Shown here: positions 11,152 to 21,470 of the stretch, one piece after another | Layout of the letters: the number at the start of each line of letters is the position of its first letter | How positions within the stretch are numbered: position 1 is the first letter of the stretch | Assembly (NCBI GenBank): GCA_039545355.1 | Contig: BCJJ01000001.1 | Location: forward strand, 1,672,570 to 1,736,569 | Direction: 5' to 3' | DNA: 64,000 nucleotides | Source: Trichosporon coremiiforme | Lineage: Eukaryota > Basidiomycota > Tremellomycetes > Trichosporonales > Trichosporonaceae | Made by a program: the position numbers and the translations under genes | Notes under the pieces: generated by a model | The model's database searches: none | The model's input: the letters and a program-made list of their open reading frames with translations, nothing else | Told to the model about the DNA's origin: nothing

Positions 11152-14100
11152 GGTGTTGGATTAAGAAGTTTGAGTGAAGTGTCGAGAGGAGAAAAGTGGG
11201 ACCGAGAGACAGGGCCGAGTTGATATGTATCTTTGAGTGATGCTTTGTAATGGATCGGTGTCCGGCCAGCGGTGAGGGGAGTGCTAAAGCGGGGGAGGAG
11301 GTGTAGGTGGGCTCTTGGGTGAAAAGTCACCGATGGGGGGGAGTTCTCGACCGGGACAATGATGGTCCGTTTTGGTGGGAGGTTGAGTGTCGATGGGTTT
11401 TTAATGGCGCACGCTGGCGGAGAGGTCCGAGGTAGACTAGGCAGAGGGATCTTGTTTAGAAAGCAAGAGGAGGAAAACTAAGGTTCGCTAGGCTTGGTGG
11501 TGGTTCCGCTGGACCCGCGTGATGTCAGGTACGCCCAAAGAGCTGGCGTAAGCAGCCGGGGATAATATACGATACGCACACCGGCGGACCCGGTCCTGCC
11601 GAGCCACTCAGGCTGGACAGCTGGGCAGCTGGGCAAGCGGGGTACCTACAAGAGGGCGGCCAGGGCGCCAGGGCGCCAGGGCAAGGGGAACCTCACAAGG
11701 GGACCGGGGGGAACGGCGACAGTGCATACGGCTGATCCTGCCCTGGGCCTCAGGGCCGGTACATCCTCGCAGCATCGGTTCTTGCCGAGAACTAGCCGGC
11801 CATTGCAGCTACTAACACTCTCTACAGCTGCGCGGCACGTATCGAGCAAATCATGAGGTCAGGCTGCAAGACAAACCTGTCCCGTCCGTCCTCGAATTAG
11901 CAAGCGTCGTGGTATTCGTAGTTTTTGTCATCACCGCTAGGTGCTAGCACCGAGAGCATGCGGACCACCTCGGCGGTCGCCGATGCCTGGCGCCTGGACC
12001 ATCTGCCATCGCCGCAAGAGTGCGGCCCTCGGTGCATACTACGAAGCCTGCGACATGCAACCAAGTCAGGCAGCCGCCGGACGTACCGCGGGGAAGACAT
12101 AAGACGAGGGGCGCGGGCGAGCCGGCTGCTCTGTGGTATGTAACAAGAAGGGATGGATGCGCACGCATTCGGAACGGCGCGCGGGGCGCGGTCCGCTTGC
12201 TTCGTTTCGCTGCATCGTCTGCTGCGTGCCGCAACCCGCGATGCAATCCGCATCGCAACGTCTTAGCGAATCACTGCGCAGAGTAAGCAACGTCGGCCGG
12301 CGGCTCTGACAGCGTACCCCAGACTATGTTGGTCGGCGAACTGCGCGGGTGGCGTCAGGAGAGTCAGGTGTGCATGTATTCCTGGCATGGCAGCCAGTGG
12401 GACCCGGCAGATCTGGTCGTGTGGCTCGCGCTCTCGTCGGTGGTTCGCTCGGGATCGTGAAAGTGGCTCCGCACAGACAAGCACACGCTAAGAGTCGTCT
12501 GAGCACCCAAGGGCGGGTGGGCTGCAGAGACTCCGGGCCGGATTGACTTTGCGCCGCCATGGCAAGGGCGTGGCCGTAACCCCAGGGAACCGGCGTCAGG
12601 TATTCTCAGGATACGGGCGGCACTCGAATGCACTCCACATGCCTCTGCTCTCGTGGCTCGTCGCGATCACGAACGTCGCTTGCGTCGGTTACGCTCCCAG
12701 CATGGCCCCAGTACCCAGGAGCCAGCGCATGTCTCCCAGGGGGGGAGGGGGGGGGGGGACAGCAGTCGCAGATGGCCGACGGTTTAGTCGCCGGTTCGTG
12801 CACCCATGCGCCGCAAGCCATACCCATACCCATGCGATCAACCAGAGCGAGCGAGGCGACGCCCGACGGCCAATGATCGTGACTCAACCCCGGATCCGCT
12901 CCGCACCTCACTCGCGGCGGACTCGGCGCCGAGCACGCCGGGATGACTTGGGGCGACCGAGTGTTCATGACCAATGCGCATGCGTCTCTGCCTAAGCTGC
13001 CTGACTTTGTCGCACCGTCGTGCAGCGACGAGTTACGTGCAGATCTGCATGCAGACCCGGGCGCCGGTCGCCGAGTATGATGCCATAAGCTACGCTCTGC
13101 ATATCAAGAGGTCTGACGCCAGTGCTGCTCCCGTAAGGCCGCGCCGAAGCGGGGCCGCGAGCACAATGAGCACGATGAGCCGAGGCAGTGCAGTCAGCCT
13201 GGGCATGTGCGCGGGGTAGACGACTGCGAGGACTGCGCAGGCCCAGCCTCAAAGATAGATCTGCCCATTCCTCGCAACCCTCGTTTGGCTGTGGATTTGG
13301 GTCGACCCCGCGGTAGAACGATTGAGCATGAGCGGCAAATGCTTGCGGCCCGGGACAGGAACCGAGCAAAGATCCGTTTCTCTGCCTGGCGATCGCAAGC
13401 GAGCCAGGTCAGGGCAGGGTCGCTCGGTGCGTGCCCGATCCTGGTCCTGGCCATTCCTGGGTGTGCCTGAGATGCACGCGGTCCACTCCGGGATATCGGC
13501 GTCGCTTTGGGCTGGGCACGCTGGGCACGCTGGGCAAGCAGGGCAAGCAGGGCAAGCAGGGCACCCCACACCCCCCAGCGAAAGGGACACAAACGAGGCT
13601 GCATCCGGCATTGACCCAGCGGTTCGCACCCAGCTATCACCAGACATGACCCGACATGACCCATCCTTCGTGCGGTGGACCCTTAGTAATGGCCCGAACA
13701 TAAAGTGTCCGACCATCTCTTGCGCCAATCCGCACCCAACGCCCTGGCTGCGCATGCAGCGAGCGTACCGAGCGTGCGTAGCAAGCGTGCGGATACACTT
13801 GCCCCACTCTTACGCTGCTCCTGCCTCACTTTGCCCCGCTTCGTCGCATGCTGCCATCGTGCCGTCGACATGCGCACCCCTTGGCTATCTGCGGCCACCA
13901 CGCCTGGCCAGAAATGTCTGGGAGTGGCCGCCATGCCCTTCGGCCTTCGACAGACTGACACGTTCGGATCCTCGCCGCTCCACGCTAGGTATAGCCAGTC
14001 CCTTACGTCTCGGGAACCCCGAGCGCACTCCGGGATGCGCGAGGCGCGCGGCGAGGTGCGCGGCGGGCTGATCACACTAGTGTGGTGTTGCGGAGTGTCT

Positions 14101-15690
14101 AGCGGCAATCGACCTTAGCGGCTTACGGAGTGGGTGCTGTGCACGGCGACATGCAAACGGACCCGAACCGAAGTTGCTTATTCGACACCAGCGGTCAAAG
14201 CTAGGTGCTATGTTTGGCGCGATTCTAAAGTGTCCGCGTCTTGTGTGTCCGCGTCCGTGTCCTGTTTTGGTCACCGCCAATCCTCCTAAGCTCCGGCGTC
14301 GTCGACTTCGTCGCGGCCGCATTTGACACCTCCGAATTCCAGATGAACCCTGCGTCCACGTGGGCCGGCGCGTGGTCTACGCCTGTGTGTGCGGGTCCGG
14401 GGTTGTCACCTCCGCTAACACGGTGGTGTACTGGGGTAGTGTGAACGTTGATCCGAGGCGGTGCGCAAGCGTGCCAACGTGCGCGGGTATCCAAACGTTC
14501 GGCTGATTTCTTCCCAGGCACATCTGCCAGACTCCTGTCGTCGCGCAACATTGGCAGTACATCGCCTCGTTTCATGCAGACAACAGCTGACAACATTGCT
14601 GACCTGCTGACTGCGCATGAGTGAACGCATGCACCGGATATTGACGTATGCTGACTTCAAACGTGCACATGACTACGTTTCAGCGACATGAAACGATGCG
14701 GTGTTGTCGTCCTCGAGGAACGAGATGAAGGAGGGAGTGGCACTCCTCGATCGCTTCGGAGCGGCTTCGGCGCGGAGGCGTGGAGGGTCGAGAACGTGCG
14801 CCCGCCGACTTCCGAGGTACCTGGGTGGTCGCGTCTGACATTAACTACGTCGGAGTAAGGTATTCATGAATCAAAGTGGCACCGCAACAGCTGCTCCGAG
14901 TACGGCGTAGGATCTGGGCTCTGGAACTCGGAGTCGCGACGTTCCCACGACGTATAGAAAAACTGCACCGATGTCGTCTCTGAAACGTCTGCTAACGTCC
15001 GAAGTGCCTGTGCCGAACGACACGTCGGAGACCTGGACTCCGACGCGGAAGCGGAACAGCACGGCTCATATTTCAGATGCCACTCGATTTCGGCTTCAGG
15101 TTCGGCGTCGCTTCCTGGCAGGGTTCGAAACACAGCGGTGCTTGACTGCGAGATGCGGCGCATGTCAATGACACAGGAACTCGCGAAACAGGCAACCTGG
15201 ACCAGACACTCAGAACATGAAACTGCTGACCATTGGAGCGGTGTCGCTAACGATCGAAGACGTGGTGTGGCGCCCCAGGACTGTTGGAAGCTCGCGAGAA
15301 CTCAGCCCAGTCCAGCCCTGGCATAGCACTCAACATGAACAGAGGACTGCACAGCTCGGCGACTTCTGCAGTGCGTTGGAGTGACCCAAGAGCTGCCCCT
15401 CGCTTGAGTAACGGTGTGTCGACTTTGGGGTGCCGAGCAGCAGCGCCACTCTCGATCGCAGGACAGCGGGACGGATGTGAAGGCACCTCTGCAGTGGCCG
15501 GACAGTACCTGGGCGCTCTGCGGCCTCTCCGCCACGCCGGGAAACTTGTGACAGAGCTGTGCCCTGCGTGTCCACTACAGCGCGACAGCAACAGCCAAGC
15601 ACGCTACTGGACGTGTGCCTTCCGCGGACGAAGAAGCAAGCCACCTACCTGGTCGACCGCCACCTCTGCAGCCCTTTGACGAGAGAACAG
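11152..15690. other. Long gene-free stretch (left part)
   Basis: About 4.5 kb upstream of the Zn2Cys6 gene. ORFs are short and overlap in several frames on both strands, with no codon bias, domain-like composition or splice-linked continuation. Contains a 9-bp minisatellite at 13512-13563 and G-rich runs near 12739-12759. Confidence 0.55.
13512..13563. repeat. 9-bp minisatellite
   Basis: About six tandem copies of CTGGGCACG / CAGGGCAAG. Confidence 0.85.
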
Positions 15691-17090
15691 TACATGGCGT
15701 GCCAGCGCAAAGTACATTACCAGTTCGATTACCGAGGTTAGCTCGAGTGGGGAGTCTGCTACGCTGCGACGCACCTGACGATACGACTCACGGCCGACCT
15801 CTCTCCGCTCAACACACACGGTAGACGCTGGCGGTCAGTTCACAGTCCTCCAAGTACTGTAACTGTGACTCACCCGTTCCACCAGCCCAGCGATAATCGC
15901 TCCTTGCTTATACTGCCTCACTGGTAATCAGCTGCGTCCTGGGGATGGTCTAGCTAAGACCCACATGTTCCGCGTCTTTCAAACGACCACACAGCCCAGG
16001 CTATCCCTTCCTCCTGGCGGTTAGCTCATGACGTGAAACATGGCTATGACTTACAGATGCAAACTCAGTGATTAGCTTGGACCATTTCGTCGTCCATACA
16101 CTCTGTGGCCCTCACTGGTGGTTGGTTCGGAGTACGCCTACCAGCCCAGGCCCTCTTTCTCAGCCGACGATTCAGCACCGACAGACAAAAGCACTCACTG
16201 GCAATACTGGTGGTCAGCTCTATGCGTGTATACTAGCTTCGAGCTCCAATCTGCTCACTGTTGAAGGCGGACAGCCACTGGTTGTCAGCTTTGAAGATGG
16301 CGCCTAAGCTGTAGTTTTACCGTTCGCCTGTCATTGCTCGGGGCCGACACACACCTAAGCGCAGCGAACTTTGCTGACAGTCAGCTACTCGGGCTGCGTG
16401 CCCCGGTAGCTGAGGCTTACCGTTCTGCTCACTGCTGAGCGATCTCTGAGTTCGTGTAAGTCTGCAGGTAGTCAGCTTGGTAACGGCTTACTAGCTCAGA
16501 CTCACCACTCACCTCCCGGACCAGCTCAGCGCCGACATATGTCGTATTAAAGTACTTACACGCATAGCTGTTGGTCAGCTGACACTGATACTGTACTCTT
16601 AGCTTCTAGCCCCTTTCTGCTCGCAGCTAAGGATTGACAGCCTCCGCATTCATGGACGCACTGGGCTCGCTGATCGTCAGCTCTGAAGACCTAGGCCACG
16701 CCGTGGCTGCCATCTCGGAGGAGCACTCAGCACCGGATAACACCTCACTGGCATTGCTGGCGGTCCGCTACTCCAAGGGCAATAGTTTGATAGCTGAGAC
16801 TCGCGTTCCGCCCACCGCTGGGCGGCAGCTTCTCCGGCAATGGGCTCACTGGGCAGCGCTGGTGGTCAGCTTGCGTAGAAAAGCCGTTCTAGCTGTGACT
16901 CACCCGTCCAGTTGGTCGCTCAGCAGTGAGCGTTCGCCTTCGTATGCGCTCTCAGAGCCACCCTGGTAGTTCGCTTACCACGCGGGGACGGCTAGCTGCA
17001 ACCCACGGTTTTGCCCCCCGCTGAGCGAGAGCCTCTTCTATCATGGTCTCGCTGGGCAGTGCTCACAGTTAGCCAGCTGCGCTCCCTTCC
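15690..17090. repeat. Diverged tandem array, unit about 100 bp, hairpin-like core
   Basis: A motif close to GGTGGTCAGCT recurs at 15737, 15834, 15927, 16020, 16121, 16213, 16284, 16380, 16471, 16574, 16676, 16763, 16865 and 16969, with steps mostly 85-104 bp. After 15-25 variable bases most copies carry AGCTGWGACTCACC, giving imperfect inverted arms around AGCT. A third element like CCGCTGAGCGA follows, then CACTGG just before the next core. Copies are well diverged. No protein-coding reading is conserved between units. Related GTCAGCT-containing fragments continue weakly to about 17600. What it does is unknown; satellite, decayed element and structured RNA are all possible. Confidence 0.7.
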
Positions 17091-18046
17091 TAGCCGTGGT
17101 TCACTACTCATTCGACTAGCAGCACTCCAGAGATGCTCCTCGAACAGCTGAACCTGCTGTGATTACGTCAAGGAATCGTCGACCACCTCCGGATTAGCCC
17201 CGAGCTAGGATGAGTAAGTGACCGACGACATCAATTCCCGCCCCCCTCGACAATGCGCCGACCGTAAGCTGGGGAACTGTAGTCCGTCTAGCTTGTGAGC
17301 ATACCTTTGCGAGCGCTACAGGGCCTTCACCGTCATACCCGCCGCCGTTGACGCTGGCCGGGTGACCATGATGTCTTCCCCTCTGCGGATTAGACCTTCG
17401 ATGAGGTCTGCGTTTTCTGCCATGGCGTAGCACTGGCGCACTGGCAGTCAGCTGTCTGCCACGGGGTAGATAGCTCGGGACCTCACCTTCGCGAACGCGA
17501 ATCATCAGCGTCAGCTGCACTCAGCATAGCCCCCATATAAAAGGACTGAGATTACGGGCAGCCAGCTTGACGTAACATGCGGCGCCGAGTGTCAGCTCAG
17601 ACGGGAGTGATCGTAGCTCATCTTCTCGAGCCTCCTTGAGCCTCCTCGAGCGATATGTTGCGCAGAACAAGAGAAAGGTCAGTGAGGAGTCAATGGTGAG
17701 TGGCTAACGACCGATGAAGACGATGTGTGAGAATTTGTGCTTCTGTCGCGAGAATCATCTGATCAGCGGTGGAGAGAGCGTGGGAGGGGATCGGCTGCCA
17801 CGGCATCTTAGTACTACCAACTTCCTCTCCTATGCCTCTACACGGCCCTGCAGCTCGTTCATGCACTTCTTCGCATGCCCGCGCAGCTTCCAGATGCTCT
17901 GCAGACCCATGTTAGTCAGCAGTGCCTCAGTAGCGTCAGTACAGTCGAGATGCCAGCCATCCGGCGCCATTAACGTTCCCCTCAGCCTTCTTGAGTCAAA
18001 GTCAGGATACATATGGCAATTACGGTGTCGCGAGAGGCGCGGAAGC
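17091..18046. other. Gene-free flank between the repeat array and the metacaspase 3' end
   Basis: Contains scattered fragments of the array core (GTCAGCT at 17447 and 17510, and again near 17590) and an Arg/Leu-less AT-rich patch near 17650-17720. No gene is supported; the last bases are presumably the metacaspase 3' UTR. Confidence 0.5.
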
Positions 18047-19835
18047 TTAGCAGATGAACATGAGGTTCGTGTCGATCGGGTGCGAGGCCGAGAGCTGGGG
18101 TTTCTGGTCGTAGCGGCCAGCCAACTCGTCGCGGATCGAGCGGAGGAGCATGACGTAGCTCTGGCGCGGGTTCTTCGTGAGCGCAGCGATGAAAGCCTGC
18201 CATTAGCACTGGAAAGGCGTTGCTTACGTAAATAAGACATAGCGCCCGTGGCGCGTCAGCGGGGGCGTCAGCACTATGCTCAAGGGAGGAGGAAGGTAGA
18301 GGAGAAGAGGATGGATGACGAGGGATAACGAGTGGCAGTCTCGACAGGTTTGGGTGGGGTGGTGCGGGGTAGTGCGGTGGAGGTGGAGGTGCGGTGGAGG
18401 TCAAATCTGGACGGTGGCAACTCACCCTGCTTCCTGTGTGTCCGCACTAGTCTGCGAGTCCTTGCATCCAGACCACATGACGACGTCTGCGGGCGACGTG
18501 CGGGTCTGCTTGGTGATCTCGCTAGCCTTCGAATTGGATCCCATCAGGTTCTTGCCGACGCTCATGAGGCCGGAGACGACACCGCCCATGTCGCCGCGGA
18601 GGTACGACATGCCGGCGCCGAGGACGCCCTGGCCCGCCTCGGCGAGGAGGTTGGGCTCCTTGATCTTGCCCTCGGTCGAGTACACGTAGGGGAGGTCGAG
18701 GCAGGTGGCCGAGTGGCATGAGTCAAAGATGGCGGTGAGACGGCATCCGGCGGGAAGGGGGCGGACGAGGCGCATGTGCACTGCTTGTCAGTAACCATCA
18801 ACACTACTCAACTTACGCTCGTCGTCGACAAGGTGGCCGGCCTGCTTAAAGTCGACGGGGTAGATGACCTCGTCGTACCCGTCGTCCTCGTCTCCGTCCT
18901 GGTCCTTGGTCTGGCCACCGTGGCCCGAGTAGTGGAAGAAGAGGGCGTCGTTGGCTCGCGCGCCCTGCACGAGCCACTGCATCGCCGCAACCATGTTGGC
19001 GCGCGTCGGGATCTGGCGCGGGTTCCGCGAGTCGTCAGTCAGCACAACCATGTCGTCGGGCTTGTACCCGTGCCGCTCGATCAGGAACTTCTGCACGTTG
19101 TGCACGTCGTTGATGCACCCGCGCAGCTCGCCCGACTGGCCGCGGTAGTTGATGCCGATCAGGAGTGCCTTCCGCTTGCCAGTACCTGATTAAGCAATGT
19201 CGAGGGCCAAAGCGCCGGCGCGAATCAATGTCAGCACACGTTACACGTCGCCACTGGAGCTACTCACACTGCGAGTATTGGAAGTACGGCTGCTGCTGCT
19301 GCCCCTGATGGCCCTGGAACTGAGGTCCGTAGTGCTGAGTTCCCGACGGAGGGGCTGTTGTTAGCTCAGATACACGCAATGCGAGCTTACGAGGAGGAGC
19401 GCCCTGGGGAGGCTGATAGTGCTGCTGGGGCGGACCCGACGGGGGCTGGTAACCCGCGGCGGTGGGCTGGTAGTGGCTAGGCGGGGGAGCACCGGTGGGA
19501 GGCGGGTAGTGCTGCTGGCCGTACGTCTGAGGAGGAGGGGCCTGCTGGTACCCGCCCTGCTGGTAGCCTCCCTGCTGGTAACCACCCTGCTGGTATCCGC
19601 TCTGCTGGGGGTATCCTCCGTAGCTGGATGTCAGCGTCGTCGCCTGATCGCCGACGTCACAACGTTGCGCCGGCGTCGTCCGGACGCTTGAACGACGGAC
19701 GCCGAGACCCGGTCAATCAACACTGCCATCGCTTACTCACCCACGCTGGGAACCGCCGTACTGCTGCTGGGGCGGGGGCGGGTTGTTCGCCCACTGAGGG
19801 GGAGGGGGATTGTTCTGGTACTGGTTGTAGGCCAT
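18047..19835 (-). CDS. MCA1: Type I metacaspase (caspase-like cysteine protease)
   Basis: Cytosolic Arg/Lys-specific protease of clan CD, linked in fungi to protein quality control and cell death. Seven exons: 19741-19835, 19391-19623, 19268-19354, 18817-19185, 18426-18780, 18228-18273, 18047-18196; 444 aa. The N-terminal ~135 residues form a Gln/Tyr/Pro/Gly-rich prodomain with GYQQG repeats, followed by the p20 domain ([11 protein letters not shown]; His227 in HYSGHGG) and Cys283 in [14 protein letters not shown], so the catalytic dyad is intact. The C-terminus [17 protein letters not shown] is family-typical. Introns of 31 and 36 nt occur. Exon 6 is odd: the expected ATGAMSY peptide preceding AFIAAL is encoded in another frame than the one splicing requires (see findings), so exons 5-7 are the least certain part. 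Confidence 0.88.
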
Positions 19836-20202
19836 GTTGCTTGTGATGTTACAAGATACGGCTGGCAACGATGAGAAAGCAGTTGACAACGACAGGGCAC
19901 TAGGGCAACCCACGTCAATAGCTGGGCACAGGTTGTGATCGACGCGTGCGGGCGACGGGCGACAGGCGACAGCGATGCGGAACCATTTGCACGGTGGGTC
20001 AGGCTAAAAGTAGCCAGGTAGCGTCACTTATATGACCATAGCCGCCAAGGCCGTACAGCCGCAAAAAGCGCAGCACGCAGCTGCATCTGTGCAGCACCTT
20101 CAGTCGCTTAGTCAACGTGTGCTATGCATATAACTGATCGCTAAGTCACTCTACAAAACTGCTGTTGCTGTACTGCTGTCCTGCTGCTCGCCGGCCGCCC
20201 TC
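19836..20202. other. Intergenic between MBF1 3' end and metacaspase promoter
   Basis: No gene. Contains metacaspase upstream sequence with mixed AT-rich patches (e.g. near 20030 and 20130) and the MBF1 3' UTR. Confidence 0.6.
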
Positions 20203-20958
20203 TTACTTCTTCTTGGGTCCGTGGAGGGGCTGGCCGATCTGCGACGCAGCACCACGCAGCTTGACGCCGACAATGCGCTCGAGCTTGCCGAGCAGCTGCT
20301 GGTTGGGCAGCGCGCGTCCAGACTCGAGGTCGGCAATGTCCTGGGGCTTGGCGTTGGCGGCGGTCGCGAGCTCCTTCTGAGTCATCGACTTTCCGTCCGC
20401 GTTCTTCTTCGCCATACGAGCAGCAGCGAGCGCCTTGCCGACAGAGATGTCGACCTTCTCAGGGGGCTTGGGAGCGTCGTCGGCGTCGAGCTTGCCGAGC
20501 TTCTGGTAGTTGGTGGCTGCGAGTTAGCTAAGAATAGCTGCCAGGCAAGCATGGGTGGGTTGAGCGGCGTCCGATGAACGATTGCACACAAACAACGGGT
20601 CACTGCCGGCACCCAGAAAGCGCTGGCGCGGATCGACAGAGGTCCAGCGCCGCACATCTCCGGCCCAGAAAACACTCACCACCTCCTCCCTGGGTACGGC
20701 CCTTGGCAGTGGTCGAGGTGACGGTACCGGCGCGCTGGGCGGCGTTGAGGGCAGAGCCCTTGGCGACGGTAGGGCGCTTGGTTCCGAAACCGATGACGGT
20801 AGGCTTGTCGTCCCAGTTAGACTGCATGTTGTGAATGCGCGTGCGGTAGGCGACCGAGTGATGCGTGTTGCGTGCATGAGCGGGTAATGTCGGTGGAGGC
20901 CAAGAGGAGCGGCATGTCAGCGCCCGCCGCGTCAGGAGTTTCGGCAGCGACTCACCAT
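20203..20958 (-). CDS. MBF1: Multiprotein-bridging factor 1 (transcriptional coactivator)
   Basis: 152 aa, matching the ~150-aa family. It bridges TBP and bZIP-type activators in the nucleus and has a ribosome-associated role in frameshift suppression in yeast. Exons: 20956-20958 (the ATG alone), 20680-20821, 20203-20516. The first intron begins directly after ATG (AACATG|GTGAGT) and ends CAG|TCTAACTGG, yielding MSNWDDKPTVIG, which fits the conserved MSxWD start of fungal MBF1; an unspliced start at 20827 (MQSNWDD) is the alternative. The N-terminal MBF1 domain is followed by a cro/C1-type helix-turn-helix: SMTQKELATAANAKPQDIADLE, GRALPNQQLLGKLERIVGVKL, ending in a basic PKKK tail. Confidence 0.92.
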
Positions 20959-21470
20959 GTTCGCAGATGAGTTAATCGGGGTGTGGGGGTAGGTTTAAAG
21001 GTGAGAAATTTATGAAGACAAGCTGCTTTGTGCTTGCTGCTTCAGTGGAAAGCGGTGGAAGTCGTTGCAAAACGGTCTGCCTGCTGGCGAGTCGTGATCT
21101 CGTCAGGAGTCAGAACGGTCGGAGCCGCAAATTCGCGGGAGCAAATGCCATGTGGCACAATGCGTCATCGGCCGGTGCGAAGGGGGCTGCTCTCCTTTTG
21201 CTGTGCGCAGCTTCAGTGCGGAACTACTTCAGACAAGAGATACGCCCAGCCAGGGCTAGCGGCAGCGGCTGAAGGCGGCTTGGGCTTGCTCTGTCGATCA
21301 TCAACGATTCAGTGGCACCGCCCGTGCTTTGCGACCCAGCGTCGTGGTAAATCTTCGAGCACCAGGCTCATGCATGAAAATCGTAGCTTGCAAGCGTGAA
21401 AGGTATGAAGTGACTACGGCATGGGGCATGTGGGATATGGCATGTCGGGGTTTCGCCGCGCGACTCCTTA
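20959..21470. other. Intergenic between the CAP-protein gene 3' end and MBF1 promoter
   Basis: No gene supported; short overlapping frames only. Confidence 0.6.
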
